A DNA stretch of 64,000 nucleotides from Acidobacteriota bacterium (GCA_017307505.1 JAFKEE010000031.1:124001-188000); one strand, 5' to 3'; shown: positions 8,097 to 21,143, counted from the stretch's first letter. Program-made: numbers and translations. Notes: generated from the sequence alone by a model not told the origin.

Positions 8097-11000
8097 TCAG
8101 AACTGGAACTTCAGCCCAAACTGCAGGTCGCGGTTGTCAGAGTTCGTCGAGGTGATCTGGCCCACCGTCGGCGAACCGATACTCGCATTCGGGAAGCCGA
8201 ACGCGGGCGTATTGGTGATGTTGAACGCATCCAGCTGGAAGGTTACTCCATAGCGTTCCTTGAACATGGTGCGTTTGATGAACGACAGGTCCCAGTTGAC
8301 GAGACCGGGCGCGTACAAGGCGCCACGTCCCACATTGCCATAGGTGTTTGGTGGCGGCGCCACGAAGGCAGTAGCGTCGAACCATCTGGCGCGATCCGGA
8401 TTATCCAGCTTGCCGCTGCCAATCCGGTTTGGCCAGCTGGGCGCACCATTGTTGACACCGCTCGCCAGTGACAATGAGAACGGACGGCCCGTCGAGAGAG
8501 TGGTGATGCCGGCCAGGTTCCAGCCGCCCACCAGCCACGTCAGCGGTCCGTTCGAAACCCACTTCTTGCCTTTCCCGAAGGGAAGTTCGTAAAGGTAGTT
8601 CGCCACAAACCGGTGCTTGACATCGAAGCCGGAGGGGCCATGCGAGGCCCGAATGTTGGTGATTGTCTGCGGCCCGCCGACTGATCCGCCCCCGCTGGCG
8701 GCCGATCCGCCAAAGTCCAGACTCTTGGCGAACGTGTATGCCGCCAGGAACTGGAGACCATTGGAGAACCGCTTCTCCAACTTGCCGGAAAGCCCGTTAT
8801 ACGAGGACGCATTGCGTGGATCGAACATGCTGATCGTGGCCACATTGGAGAGCGGCTGGAGCAGCCGGCGCGATGCGTTCGAGCCCGTTCCCGGCTGAAT
8901 TTCGTTGGCGTTGTATCCGAAGGTGATGTGCGAGCCGACGCTGCCCGCGTAGGCCACCTCGGCCATCATGGTGCTGGTGAGTTGCCGTTCAATATTGAAC
9001 GTGAATGTATTCATCGAAGGTGTCTGGTTGGCGAAGCCATGGCCCAGCACCACGGGATTCGCCGCATTCAGCTCAGCCGTGGTTTTGGGCTTTACCACGG
9101 ATATGGCCGGGAACGGCTTGGCGATCGTCGGGATCACCGTGTAATCCACCGGATTGGTGGCGATGTTGCCGAACGGAGCCTGCGAAATGGTGTAAGGTAC
9201 CTGCTCGCCCAGCATGTTGGAACCCGACGGATTTACTGGGAAGTACGTGCGGCCAAAGCCAGCGCGGATCACGGTCTTGCCGCCGCCAAGGTTGTAGGCA
9301 AGACCGATGCGCGGACCAAAGTTGCCCTTTCTGGTCTCTTTTCCCACTGCTGTGGAAATGCCGTCTTCGCCCGCATACGCCAGCCGCAGGTTGGTGAAAT
9401 CGAAGTTCACAAGCCGGTTTCTGATCTCCACGTCGGGCACGAAGACGTCATATCGCAGGCCCATGTTGACGGTCAGCCGCGAGTTGATGCGCCAGTCGTC
9501 CTGGAAGTAGAAGCTGTGATCCTGGGCCGTCGCGTAATACGGCTCCAGCAGGATGCTGCGTCCCGAGCCACCGCTGATGTAACCGATCAGCATGGTGGCC
9601 AGCCCGGTGCCCTGCGTATTCGTGACTGGATCGTTGGTAAAGTTCTTCCCGAAAGTGATGTCGCCGCGCGGACCGCCTCCGGGAGGTCCGGTATAGGTCG
9701 AGGTCATACGCCGGACATACCGATAGCCGAACTTCGTCTGATGGTGGCCCAGGGTCCACGAAACGCCGTCTTCCGCCTGCCAGTGAGTCTCCCTCGGATT
9801 GGCCGGCAGGAAGCCGGGCCCTCCGCTGAGGCCCGTGAAGTCCGTGATGTTAATGTTCGGTATGCCGGAACTGTAGGAACTGACATTCACTCCGGTGATC
9901 CCGAGGGAAGTTGCCGCGTTGCGTCCGAAGTCGGACTGCCGTGTGAACGGATTGGTCCTGGCGAAGCCGCCGCGAAACTCGTTCACGATGTTTGGCCGGA
10001 ATACGTGTGTCTCGTTGATCGCCAGGCCCTGAGTGGTAAGATCCGTCACCTGCAGGCCGGCCACGTAGGGTCCGAGCTCAAACTTGCTGGCTGCGGCCGC
10101 GGGCGTTGGCAGGCAGCAGTTTGCCTGCCCCTGCGGAGCACTCAGGCGGTAGGTCTCATAGCTGTAGCGGGCAAAGAAGTTGTCCTTGTCCGTGATCTGG
10201 TGATCGATGCGAAGGTTGAATCCATCGTCATTGACCGACCGCGGGATGCTTGACGTGTAGTTGTTGAAGTTGCCCGAGCCGTTCGGCAGCGGAAAGATGC
10301 TCGCAACATTGGCGCTGACGGTATTGATGCGGTTCGCTGGGACGATATTTCCGGTGAAGGCATCGCGCAGGAACTGAGGATTCGTGGTGCTGACCGGCTT
10401 GGTGGAGTCATAGGCCGGGTTGAGGCGGGTGGTCAGCGGATCGTAGATCCGGATCAGGTTTCCGCTGGAATCCGTGAAGTTGCTGAAGTCACCCGTGCGA
10501 TTCGTCGCCGTGGGTACTGTGTTCACGAACGTCAGGCCCTTGCGCTCCTTCATGCCGAAATAGTCCATGAAGAAGAAACTTCGGTTCTTGCCATCGTATA
10601 GCTTCGGCAGGACGATGGGCCCCCCCGCCGCCACGCCATACTGATTGCGCCGGTACGGCGGTTTCACTTGAGACTTCGGGTTGAAGTAGTTCCGGGCATC
10701 CAGAACATCGTTTCTCAGAAACTCAAACGCATTGCCGTGCAGTTCATTCGTGCCGGACTTGGAGGACACCGAAACCACGCCGGCGCCGCGGCCGAATTCG
10801 GCCGAGAAGCTGCCAGTCAGCACTTTGAACTCCCGAACCGACTCGATGGACGGCTGCAGGATGACTGTATTGAACGTGTACTCATTGTTGTCGATGCCAT
10901 CGACCAGCCACGCGTTCATATTTGCCTGGCTGCCGAGGGCATTGAAGTTGGAAGCTCCGCGCGGGTTGAACGAACTGGCGCCGGAGAGGTTCTCGCCCTG

Positions 11001-11510
11001 CTGTCCTGGTGTCACGTTGGGCGCCAGATACACCAGTTGCGCGAAATTGCGCCCGTTCAGGGGCAATTCCTTGATGGGCCGCTCCGTAATCACCTGGCCC
11101 AGTTCGGCGCTGTCTGATTTCACCAGCGGCGCTGCCGCGGTCACTTCCACAGTGGCGGTTACATCACCGACATTGAGCGTGAAATCCATGCGCGCCCTTT
11201 GATCCACCTGCAATTCGAAGGGTGGCGTTGCCTGCGGTTTGAAGCCAGCCTTCTGCACATTGACTGTGTAAGTACCAGGGGAGAGAAATGGGGCGGTGTA
11301 GGCTCCATCTTCATTTGTCTGGTACTCGACGCTGGTACCTTTTGATACCTCTTTCACGACGACTGTCGCGCCAGGGACCGCCGCGCCTGTTCCATCCCGG
11401 ACTGAGCCAAGGATTGTTCCAGCTGTGACTTGCGCGGACGCTGTGGATGGCAGTAAAACCAGGCATGCCAGCGCCAGGAATAAGAGATAACGGCCTCTTA
11501 CTATTGTCAT
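8097..11510 (-). CDS. Oar-like TonB-dependent receptor with carboxypeptidase-regulatory domain
   Basis: An outer-membrane protein of 1137 residues. A signal peptide (YLLFLALACLVLLPSTASAQ) is followed by a CarboxypepD_reg/Cna-B-like domain (about residues 27-110: GTILGSVRDGTGAAVPGATV), a plug domain (about 125-240, with LPLNGRNFAQLVYLAPNV) and a long 22-strand type barrel ending GLKFQF. The ATG at 11510 has GGAGG 10 bases upstream and begins directly with the signal peptide, so it is preferred over the in-frame start at 11561. Such receptors are strongly expanded in Acidobacteriota; ligand unknown. The gene stands alone with its own promoter. Confidence 0.93.
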   Translation of the reverse strand: MTIVRGRYLLFLALACLVLLPSTASAQVTAGTILGSVRDGTGAAVPGATVVVKEVSKGTSVEYQTNEDGAYTAPFLSPGTYTVNVQKAGFKPQATPPFELQVDQRARMDFTLNVGDVTATVEVTAAAPLVKSDSAELGQVITERPIKELPLNGRNFAQLVYLAPNVTPGQQGENLSGASSFNPRGASNFNALGSQANMNAWLVDGIDNNEYTFNTVILQPSIESVREFKVLTGSFSAEFGRGAGVVSVSSKSGTNELHGNAFEFLRNDVLDARNYFNPKSQVKPPYRRNQYGVAAGGPIVLPKLYDGKNRSFFFMDYFGMKERKGLTFVNTVPTATNRTGDFSNFTDSSGNLIRIYDPLTTRLNPAYDSTKPVSTTNPQFLRDAFTGNIVPANRINTVSANVASIFPLPNGSGNFNNYTSSIPRSVNDDGFNLRIDHQITDKDNFFARYSYETYRLSAPQGQANCCLPTPAAAASKFELGPYVAGLQVTDLTTQGLAINETHVFRPNIVNEFRGGFARTNPFTRQSDFGRNAATSLGITGVNVSSYSSGIPNINITDFTGLSGGPGFLPANPRETHWQAEDGVSWTLGHHQTKFGYRYVRRMTSTYTGPPGGGPRGDITFGKNFTNDPVTNTQGTGLATMLIGYISGGSGRSILLEPYYATAQDHSFYFQDDWRINSRLTVNMGLRYDVFVPDVEIRNRLVNFDFTNLRLAYAGEDGISTAVGKETRKGNFGPRIGLAYNLGGGKTVIRAGFGRTYFPVNPSGSNMLGEQVPYTISQAPFGNIATNPVDYTVIPTIAKPFPAISVVKPKTTAELNAANPVVLGHGFANQTPSMNTFTFNIERQLTSTMMAEVAYAGSVGSHITFGYNANEIQPGTGSNASRRLLQPLSNVATISMFDPRNASSYNGLSGKLEKRFSNGLQFLAAYTFAKSLDFGGSAASGGGSVGGPQTITNIRASHGPSGFDVKHRFVANYLYELPFGKGKKWVSNGPLTWLVGGWNLAGITTLSTGRPFSLSLASGVNNGAPSWPNRIGSGKLDNPDRARWFDATAFVAPPPNTYGNVGRGALYAPGLVNWDLSFIKRTMFKERYGVTFQLDAFNITNTPAFGFPNASIGSPTVGQITSTNSDNRDLQFGLKFQF

Positions 11511-11570
11511 GAGCGATGAGCCTCCGTAAATACCCCGGTTGGTGGAGTCGGGTCCACTCAATCGACACGG

Positions 11571-11599
11571 AACCTAACAAGACTAAACACCGGTGTCAA
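11571..11599 (-). promoter_or_regulatory. Sigma-70-type promoter of the Oar-like receptor
   Basis: On the minus strand TTGACA (plus 11594-11599) is followed after 17 bases by TAGGTT (plus 11571-11576). The -35 is a perfect match and the -10 moderate. The predicted leader is about 55 bases. Confidence 0.5.
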
Positions 11600-11747
11600 T
11601 GGACTGGGGTACAACCTTACCTCCAATTGACCGCAGACATTCTATGCGAGCTTTTCTGCAATCGCAATCGTCCTGGTCAATTTTGCTGGTCAGCCGGCAG
11701 TCTGGGGCAACTCGCGCGAGGTTCTCTTTTCGTGATTCGGGCAGGGC

Positions 11748-13736
<1,989 letters not shown>

Positions 13737-13756
13737 AGCTGGTCTGGTCCCTTCAA

Positions 13757-15289
13757 CTAGAGCGGAATATTGCCGTGCTTCCGCCACGGGTTCTCCAGCT
13801 TCTTATCTTTCAGCATCGCCAGTGAGCGGCAGATGCGCCGCCTCGTCTCGTGGGGCATGATGACGTCGTCGATGAATCCGCGCCGGCCTGCGATGAACGG
13901 GTTCGCGAACTTCTCCCGATACTCCTCCGTGCGCTGCGCGATCTTTTCCGGATCGCCAATGTCCTTACGGAAGATGATCTCCACTGCTCCCTTCGGGCCC
14001 ATGACAGCGATCTCCGCCGAGGGCCACGCGAAGTTGACGTCGCCGCGCAGATGCTTCGACGCCATTACGTCGTATGCCCCGCCGTAGGCCTTTCTGGTGA
14101 TTACGGTCACCTTCGGAACCGTGCACTCCGCATAGGCATACAACAGTTTCGCGCCGTGTTTGATGATCCCGCCGAATTCCTGCGCCGTGCCGGGCAGGAA
14201 CCCCGGTACATCCACGAACGTGATCACAGGAATCTGGAATGCATCGCAGAACCGGATAAACCGTGCCGCCTTGATCGAGGACTTGATGTCCAGGCATCCC
14301 GCCAGCACCATCGGCTGATTGGCCACGATGCCGACCGTCTGGCCGTCCATTCGCGCGAAACAAATGATGATGTTCTTCGCATGGTCGGGCTGCAGTTCAA
14401 AGAAGTCCCCGTCGTCGACGGTCTTCTCAATCAGTTCCTTCATGTCATATGGCTGGTTTGGGTTGTCCGGCACCAGCGTGTCCAGTGAATAGTCCACCCG
14501 GTCGGTCGGATCGAACGGTGGCACCGCAGGCGGCTTCTCGCGATTGCTGGACGGAATGAACCCGATCAGCCGCCGCACCATCATCAGCGCCTCCACATCG
14601 TTCTCGAATGCCAGGTCTGCCACTCCTGACTTGGATGTGTGAGTAACCGCTCCGCCCAACTCTTCTGCCGTGACCTCTTCGTGCGTCACCGTCTTCACTA
14701 CGTCGGGCCCGGTGACGAACATGTACGAGCTGTCCTTGACCATGAACAGGAAATCGGTGATCGCCGGCGAATAGACGGCGCCTCCCGCGCACGGTCCCAT
14801 GATTAGCGAAATCTGAGGGATCACTCCCGACGCCAGCACGTTCCTCTGGAATACGTCCGCATATCCGCCCAGCGCCGCTACGCCCTCCTGGATGCGCGCG
14901 CCTCCGGAATCGTTCAGCCCGATCACCGGCGCGCCCGCCTTCATGGCGTGGTCCATGATCTTGCAGATCTTCTCCGCATGCGACTCCGACAAAGATCCGC
15001 CGAATACCGTGAAGTCCTGGCTGAAGACGAAGACGACCCGCCCGTTGACCGTGCCGTAGCCGGTCACCACCCCATCGCCTGGCACCTTCTGTTCCGCCAT
15101 GCCGAAGTCCGTGCAGCGGTGCTCCACGAACATGTCCCATTCCTCGAAGGAGTCGGGATCCAGCAGTAGCTCAATTCGCTCTCTCGCCGTCAGTTTCCCC
15201 TTCGCGTGCTGGGCCTGAATCCTTGCCTCGCCGCCGCCCAGTCGGGCTGCGGTCCGCTTCAGGTCCAACTGGCGGATGATATCTTCCAT
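13757..15289 (-). CDS. pccB: Acyl-CoA carboxylase beta subunit, carboxyltransferase (propionyl-CoA type)
   Basis: A 510-residue carboxyltransferase of the PccB/AccD5 family. It contains the N-terminal [20 protein letters not shown], the acyl-CoA oxyanion region [25 protein letters not shown], and the C-terminal [25 protein letters not shown] and [10 protein letters not shown] motifs binding carboxybiotin. Length and motifs fit propionyl-CoA carboxylase, which makes methylmalonyl-CoA. It is the first gene of a two-gene operon with the biotin-bearing subunit. No methylmalonyl-CoA mutase or epimerase is visible in the window. Confidence 0.93.
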   Translation of the reverse strand: MEDIIRQLDLKRTAARLGGGEARIQAQHAKGKLTARERIELLLDPDSFEEWDMFVEHRCTDFGMAEQKVPGDGVVTGYGTVNGRVVFVFSQDFTVFGGSLSESHAEKICKIMDHAMKAGAPVIGLNDSGGARIQEGVAALGGYADVFQRNVLASGVIPQISLIMGPCAGGAVYSPAITDFLFMVKDSSYMFVTGPDVVKTVTHEEVTAEELGGAVTHTSKSGVADLAFENDVEALMMVRRLIGFIPSSNREKPPAVPPFDPTDRVDYSLDTLVPDNPNQPYDMKELIEKTVDDGDFFELQPDHAKNIIICFARMDGQTVGIVANQPMVLAGCLDIKSSIKAARFIRFCDAFQIPVITFVDVPGFLPGTAQEFGGIIKHGAKLLYAYAECTVPKVTVITRKAYGGAYDVMASKHLRGDVNFAWPSAEIAVMGPKGAVEIIFRKDIGDPEKIAQRTEEYREKFANPFIAGRRGFIDDVIMPHETRRRICRSLAMLKDKKLENPWRKHGNIPL

Positions 15290-15530
15290 TCAGGAATTCT
15301 CCCCCAAAAACAGGCGCTGCATCGGCCTCCCTTGCGGTGGTCGTCCAACCCAGGCTGGCCGGCACCCTGGATCCGAGGCTTCCAACTCGCTAGCCACCCA
15401 CTTCGCCTAGTGCTATTAAGCAGGTGAAAGGAAATGAGTTGCACCCAACATCAGACAACTCGGATGACCCTTGCCCATGTTCGGGATTTATCTTCTATTT
15501 AACTCGTTTGGACTATCCTGGGCACACATC

Positions 15531-16766
15531 ATGAGATGGCCTCCAGTCTTCCTCCTTCCCATCCTGTTTGCCGCCATCGCGTGCCTTCCGGCCCAGGCGC
15601 AGGTCCAGTTGGGGCTGCGGGAGGCCGTCCAACTGGCGCTTGATAAAAACGCCTACCTCTCTGCCGGACAGGAGCGCATTGGAGCCGCGCAGGGCTTGCA
15701 TCAGCAGGCCGGGCTGAAGCCGAATCCCAGGATCTATCTCCAGCAGGAGAATGCCCGTTTCTGGCAAAGCCCCGGTCTTGTTTACTGGCGCGATACCGAC
15801 ACCTTTGCTTACGCCGGCTACACCGTGGAAAGCGGCGGCAAACGCGAGAAGCGCGTCGAGTATGCCGCCGCAAACACGGCACGAGTGGAAGCCGACCAGT
15901 CTCTCCTTCGCCGGCATGTAGCCGCCCGCGTGGCCTCAGCCTACTGGACCGCGGCTGGAGCTGTGCGCATCGTCGCGCTCCTGAACGAAGAACGCCAGAA
16001 CCTATTGCAAGTGGTCCGCTATACCGAATCGCGCGTCAAGGAAGGCGCGGCGGCGGGGGCGGATCTTCTGCGTATTCAACTTGAGTCCCAGCGTGTCGAC
16101 GCCCTCCTGGCCGTTGCTCAACAGGATGCCGATCGCAGCCGGTTGGAACTCTACCGGGAGATTGGTTCGGGTCCGCCCCCTTCGGTGGAATTCACTGAGC
16201 CCCTCGAGACGCTGCGTGACGTTCCTGTTCCTGATCCTGCCACCGTCGTGGAGCGGCGTCCCGAAGTCACCCTGGCGCGACGGAGCATCGCACAGGCCGA
16301 GGCACAGGTGAAACTCCAAATGGCCAATGCAAAACCCGATCCTGATTACCTGTTCGGTTACAAACGAACCGCCGGGTTCGACTCCCTCATTGCCGGAGTC
16401 CAGATTAACCTGCCGGTGCGGAACCGCAATCAGGGCAACATCGCGTCGGCCGAAGCCGAGTTGCGCGCTGCCCGGGAAACCGCTCGTGCGGTCGAAACTC
16501 AGGTAGCGGCCGAACTCCAGTCAGCCTTGCGTGACTACGAACTGAAACGCAAACTGGTAAGCGGCGAGCTGCCCAGCATGGTCCAGCGGGCGCGAGATTC
16601 CGCCCGCATCGCTCAGTTTGCGTTTCGCGAGGGCGGAGTGGATGTCCTCCGATTGCTCGACGCGGAGCGGGTCCGGATCGAGACGCAACTCATGTACACC
16701 CGTTCGCTGGCCGATTTCCAGCAGAGCGCCGTGGCCCTTGAAGTCGCAGCGGGAGTGAACCCATGA
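15531..16766 (+). CDS. czcC: CzcC-like outer-membrane factor of a metal RND efflux pump (TolC family)
   Basis: A 411-residue outer-membrane efflux channel. A signal peptide (FLLPILFAAIACLPAQAQ) precedes two TolC-type repeats rich in coiled coil (LGLREAVQLALDKNAYL; PEVTLARRSIAQAEAQVKLQMANAKPDP). The ATG at 15531 starts the signal peptide; an in-frame ATG 60 bases upstream would place odd residues ahead of it. The stop overlaps the next start (ATGA), giving the canonical CBA order of heavy-metal efflux operons. Confidence 0.88.
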   Translation: MRWPPVFLLPILFAAIACLPAQAQVQLGLREAVQLALDKNAYLSAGQERIGAAQGLHQQAGLKPNPRIYLQQENARFWQSPGLVYWRDTDTFAYAGYTVESGGKREKRVEYAAANTARVEADQSLLRRHVAARVASAYWTAAGAVRIVALLNEERQNLLQVVRYTESRVKEGAAAGADLLRIQLESQRVDALLAVAQQDADRSRLELYREIGSGPPPSVEFTEPLETLRDVPVPDPATVVERRPEVTLARRSIAQAEAQVKLQMANAKPDPDYLFGYKRTAGFDSLIAGVQINLPVRNRNQGNIASAEAELRAARETARAVETQVAAELQSALRDYELKRKLVSGELPSMVQRARDSARIAQFAFREGGVDVLRLLDAERVRIETQLMYTRSLADFQQSAVALEVAAGVNP

Positions 16767-18025
16767 CTGAGAATGAACTCGTCGAGCAAAGAACTCGGCT
16801 GCAGATGCTCGCCGTGGCCCTTACCGCCGTGGTGATTGCCTTGATGGCCTACATCCTTCTGGCGCGAAAAGGTGAGGCCCCGCCTCCGCCGGCCGCCGCG
16901 GAAGCTGCCGGCGGCAAGCCCTCCACCGATCTGATTCATCTGAATCAGCAGGCACAGAAGGAAGCCAATCTTGGTTTGGTGCTGGCCGCCACAAGAGTGG
17001 AGAAGGATACCATCCGCGCCAATGGACAGATCACGGTCAACGAGAACGAAACCTGGCACGTGGGTGCCCTCGCAGAAGGCAAAGTGACCCGGGTTCTCGC
17101 CAATATTGGGGATCACGTCAAACAGGGCCAGGTTTTGGCTCTGATGCACAGCCACACCGTCCACGAGACCCGTGCCGCCTACATTCAGGCTCAGGCTGAA
17201 CTGGACCGGGCCATCGCCCACAAGGAGATGGCGCGCCGCGTCGCTGAACGCGCGCAACGGCTCCTCAAAGTCGAAGCCATCTCACAGGAACAGGCGGACC
17301 AGGCTGCCAATGATCTGCGCAATTCCGAGGCCGCCATCGTACGGGCCCGGGCCGATCTCGAGAAGGAAACGCAGCACATGACCGAGTTCCTGGAGATCGA
17401 TCCCCACGGTATCAAACATGCCGAGGATGGGATCGACGACCCGGATGCCGTGCCCATCAAGGCCCCGAATGACGGTGTTATCCTGCGCCGGCTGGTCAGC
17501 AGCGGCAGCGTCCTCTCCGTGGGCCAGGAGGCGTTCACCATCTCGAACCTCAACAGTCTCTGGGTGATCGCCGGCGTGAACGAAGCGGATCTGGGCGCCG
17601 TCCGCCCCGGCATGCAGGCGCGCATTAGTGTCCGGGCGTTTCCTGAGCGCACCTTCGCCGGTACGGTACTGCAATTGGGTGAGGAACTCGATCCGGCCAC
17701 CCGTACGCTCAAAGTCCGCATCAATCTCCCCAACGCTCAGGGCAACCTCAAGCCGGAAATGTTCGCCCAGGTCGATCTGGAACAGCGCGACAGCCGCGCT
17801 GCGCTCTACATCCCCGAATCGGCTGTCGAAGATCTCAATGGTCAGAAGGTTGCCTTTGTGCAGACCGGAGGCGACAGCTTTCAGGTACGCACTCTCAAAA
17901 TCGGAGCCACGACCAACGGCATGGTGGAGGTCACCGCCGGGATCACTGAGGGCGAGCGAGTGGTCACTCGCGGGGCATTTGCCCTGAAGAGCGAGTTGCT
18001 CAAGAGCTCGCTACAGGGGGAGTAA
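16763..18025 (+). CDS. czcB: CzcB-like periplasmic adaptor of a metal RND efflux pump
   Basis: A 420-residue membrane-fusion protein with one N-terminal transmembrane anchor (residues ~11-32) and a long periplasmic part: a lipoyl/barrel-sandwich segment (LAEGKVTRVLANIGDHVKQGQVLALM), a helical hairpin (about 125-200) and a beta-barrel with the typical PERTFAGTVLQLGEELDPATRTLKVRINLPN. It links the inner-membrane pump to the outer-membrane channel. No extra histidine-rich metal-binding domain is seen at the N-terminus. Confidence 0.9.
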   Translation: MTENELVEQRTRLQMLAVALTAVVIALMAYILLARKGEAPPPPAAAEAAGGKPSTDLIHLNQQAQKEANLGLVLAATRVEKDTIRANGQITVNENETWHVGALAEGKVTRVLANIGDHVKQGQVLALMHSHTVHETRAAYIQAQAELDRAIAHKEMARRVAERAQRLLKVEAISQEQADQAANDLRNSEAAIVRARADLEKETQHMTEFLEIDPHGIKHAEDGIDDPDAVPIKAPNDGVILRRLVSSGSVLSVGQEAFTISNLNSLWVIAGVNEADLGAVRPGMQARISVRAFPERTFAGTVLQLGEELDPATRTLKVRINLPNAQGNLKPEMFAQVDLEQRDSRAALYIPESAVEDLNGQKVAFVQTGGDSFQVRTLKIGATTNGMVEVTAGITEGERVVTRGAFALKSELLKSSLQGE

Positions 18026-18032
18026 CGGCATC

Positions 18033-21000
18033 ATGCTCAACCGCATCATCGATGCCGCACTGAACAACCGGTTGCTGGTCGCTTCCCTGCTCGCGGCCGT
18101 GATCGTGGTCGGGGTGGTGGTTATGCTCCGCCTGCCCATCGACGCATTCCCCGACCTGACGAATAATCAGGTAGTCGTCATCACTGAATGCCCGGCCATG
18201 CCTCCGCTCGAGGTCGAAAGCCGCGTTACCTTTCCCCTCGAAACTGCCCTCATGGGACTCCCGCGGACCCTGGAGATCCGCTCCACCTCCAAACTGGGGC
18301 TCTCCATGACGACGGTCATCTTTGAAGATCAGGTGAACACTTATTTCGCCCGGCAGTTGGTGAATGAACGCGTGCAGGAAGCCCGTTCCCGCCTGCCCCA
18401 GGGGTTGGAGCCGGCGCTGGGACCCGTTGCCACGGCCTTCGGCGAAGTCCTGCAGTACACTGTCGACGGCAACAGTCAGTCCCTCATGGACCGCAAGACC
18501 CTCCACGACTGGAGCCTGCGCTTCCAGCTTCGCACCATTCCCGGCGTCAACGAGGTGAACAGCTGGGGTGGCGACACAAAGCAATACGTAATTGAAGTGA
18601 ACCCGGACGCCCTCCAACGCTACGGGCTGACTCTCCGTGACGTCTTCCTCCGCGTTCAGGACAACAACGAGAATTTTGGCGGCGGTTTCATCCAGCACCT
18701 CGACCAGCAGTACACAGTCTACGGTCTGGGCCGCGCCTCCTCCCTGAGCGAACTCGGCAAGACTGTGCTGCTGGCGCGGGCTGGTGTGCCTGTTCTGCTA
18801 AGCGATGTGGCCAACATCGTGCCCGGCGCCATGCCCAGGCAGGGCGCTGTTCTGAGAGACGGCAATGGCGAAACCGTCTCCGGCATGATCATCGCCCTCA
18901 AGGGCGCCAATGGATTGGACGTCATTGAGAAGTCCAAGCAGCGGCTCGCCAAACTCAACCTGCCCAATGGGGTGCGCGTTGTTCCCTTCTATGACCAGAG
19001 CGAGGTGATTTACGGCACCATTCACACCGTAGAGCGGAATCTGCTCGAGGCAGGCATACTTGTCATCTCCGTTCTGCTTCTATTCCTTGGCAACCTCCGC
19101 GCGGCCTTGCTGGTCGCCTGCGTGATTCCGGTCTCGATGCTCTTCGGTTTCATCGGGATGGCTGCCTTTGGCGTATCCGCTAACCTGATGAGCCTGGGCG
19201 CCATCGACTTTGGAATGATCGTCGATGGAGCCGTGGTCATGGTAGAAAACTCCGTGCGCCGCATCGGCGAATCCGGAGGGCAGCCCGTACGCCGCACTGT
19301 GCGCGAGGCGGCCATCGAGGTGAGCCGTCCCATTGTTTTCGGCGTCGCCATCATCGTCGCCGTTTATTTGCCGATTCTTACCCTGGAGGGTCTCGAGGGC
19401 CGCATGTTCCGGCCCATGGCAATCACCGTCTGTTCTGCCCTGCTGGGAGCGCTGATCCTCTCGCTCACTGTGGTGCCCGTCGCCAGCACCTTCGGTCTGC
19501 GCGCCTCCGACAAGGAAAGCCACGCCCGCTGGTTCGAGGTGATCCTGCACCACTACGCCCGTGTGCTCGACTATTCGATGCACCACCGCACTGCGATTGT
19601 CTCTTTCTCTCTCCTGCTCATGCTGGTGGCCATTGGTTCCCTTGGGTACATCGGGACCGAGTTCATGCCGAAGCTGGATGAGGGCTCCATCCTCATCCAG
19701 ACGCGGAAACTGCCGGGAGTCAGCCTGCCGGAGTCCGTAGCCATCAGCAGTCGGGTTGAGAAAGCAGTGATGGAGTTCCCCGAGGTCCGCGGCGTCGTCA
19801 GCAAGCTGGGACGTCCAGACCTCGCGACCGAAGCCATGGGCGTGTATGAGGCCGATGTCTACGTCCTGCTAAAGCCGCATGAGCAGTGGCGCAAGGGCCT
19901 CGACAAGGAAGCCCTGGTCGATCAGATGTCCCAACGGATGGAGCGCATTCCTGGCCTCGTCTGCAATTTCACCCAACCCATGGCAATGCGCCTCGACGAG
20001 GTCGTCTCCGGCATCAAGGCCGATGTGGCCGTGAAGATCTTTGGAAATGACATCGCCACGCTGGAACAATTGGCCGACCGTGCGCTGAAGGTCATCAGCA
20101 ACATCTCCGGTGCGGCCGATTCCCAAGCCGAGATACTTACCGGCGTGCCTGAACTTCGCGTGTCTGTCGATCGCGACAGGCTATCCCGCTATGGGCTCGA
20201 CGTCCGCAATGTTCGCGACCTGTTGGACTCCACCACCGGCGGCACCACCGTCTCCGAGATGATCGAAGGCGAGCGGCAAGTGCCGATTGTTGTCCGCCTG
20301 CCTCCTTCCTACCGCAATGACCTGCAGGCGCTGGGCAATCTTCAACTGCAGTCCACTGCAGGCGAGCGGGTACGGCTCAACCAGATCGCCCGAATCGCCG
20401 TCGAGCAGGGGCCCGAGGTGATCAACCGCGAGGGCGCCCAACGCCGCATCGTTGTGCAGTGCAATGTTCGCGGCCGCGACCTCGGCAGCTTTGTCAAGGA
20501 GGCCCAGGACCGCATCAACAGGACCGTCAAACTGCCGGCGGGCTACTCCATTGAATGGGGCGGACAATTTGAGAACCAGGACCGCGCGGTGCGTCGGCTG
20601 ATGATAGTCCTGCCTCTCTCCATTGCAATCATCTTCGGCCTGCTCTTCGCTACGTTTTCTTCCGTTCGACAGGCACTGCTCATCTTCAGCGCCGTGCCGT
20701 TTGCCCTGGTCGGCGGCATAGCGGCTCTCTGGATTCGCGGCCTGAACCTGAACCTTTCGGCCATGGTCGGCTTCATTGCGTTGTTTGGGGTCGCGGTTCT
20801 CAACGGCATTGTCATGGTTAGCTGCATCAACCAGATGCTGGACGCGGGATTGCCCCTGCACCGTGCCATCCGTGAGGGAGCACTCACGCGCCTCCGGCCT
20901 GTCATGATGACCGCCATGGTGGCAAGTCTTGGCTTCATGCCCATGGCGCTCTCCCGGTCTGCCGGCGCGGAAGTCCAACGGCCTCTGGCCACGGTCGTGA

Positions 21001-21125
21001 TCGGTGGATTGTTTACAGCCACGATGCTGACGCTGCTCGTGCTTCCCGTGGTCTTCCCATGGTTTGCATCGCCCCGGACCCCCACCACGGAGCTGGATGC
21101 CGCCGCGCCCGTCGAAATATCATGA
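18033..21125 (+). CDS. czcA: CzcA-like heavy-metal RND transporter
   Basis: A 1030-residue inner-membrane proton/cation antiporter with twelve predicted helices and two large periplasmic loops. The transmembrane segment AIDFGMIVDGAVVMVEN contains Asp392, Asp398 and Glu405, the proton-relay residues characteristic of CzcA-type (divalent cation) HME-RND pumps; CusA-type Cu(I)/Ag(I) pumps differ here. Co, Zn, Cd or Ni are therefore more likely substrates than copper. It lies 7 bases after the adaptor and is followed by a two-component system on the same strand. Confidence 0.93.
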   Translation: MLNRIIDAALNNRLLVASLLAAVIVVGVVVMLRLPIDAFPDLTNNQVVVITECPAMPPLEVESRVTFPLETALMGLPRTLEIRSTSKLGLSMTTVIFEDQVNTYFARQLVNERVQEARSRLPQGLEPALGPVATAFGEVLQYTVDGNSQSLMDRKTLHDWSLRFQLRTIPGVNEVNSWGGDTKQYVIEVNPDALQRYGLTLRDVFLRVQDNNENFGGGFIQHLDQQYTVYGLGRASSLSELGKTVLLARAGVPVLLSDVANIVPGAMPRQGAVLRDGNGETVSGMIIALKGANGLDVIEKSKQRLAKLNLPNGVRVVPFYDQSEVIYGTIHTVERNLLEAGILVISVLLLFLGNLRAALLVACVIPVSMLFGFIGMAAFGVSANLMSLGAIDFGMIVDGAVVMVENSVRRIGESGGQPVRRTVREAAIEVSRPIVFGVAIIVAVYLPILTLEGLEGRMFRPMAITVCSALLGALILSLTVVPVASTFGLRASDKESHARWFEVILHHYARVLDYSMHHRTAIVSFSLLLMLVAIGSLGYIGTEFMPKLDEGSILIQTRKLPGVSLPESVAISSRVEKAVMEFPEVRGVVSKLGRPDLATEAMGVYEADVYVLLKPHEQWRKGLDKEALVDQMSQRMERIPGLVCNFTQPMAMRLDEVVSGIKADVAVKIFGNDIATLEQLADRALKVISNISGAADSQAEILTGVPELRVSVDRDRLSRYGLDVRNVRDLLDSTTGGTTVSEMIEGERQVPIVVRLPPSYRNDLQALGNLQLQSTAGERVRLNQIARIAVEQGPEVINREGAQRRIVVQCNVRGRDLGSFVKEAQDRINRTVKLPAGYSIEWGGQFENQDRAVRRLMIVLPLSIAIIFGLLFATFSSVRQALLIFSAVPFALVGGIAALWIRGLNLNLSAMVGFIALFGVAVLNGIVMVSCINQMLDAGLPLHRAIREGALTRLRPVMMTAMVASLGFMPMALSRSAGAEVQRPLATVVIGGLFTATMLTLLVLPVVFPWFASPRTPTTELDAAAPVEIS

Positions 21126-21143
21126 CGTTGGGACCTGGCAGTC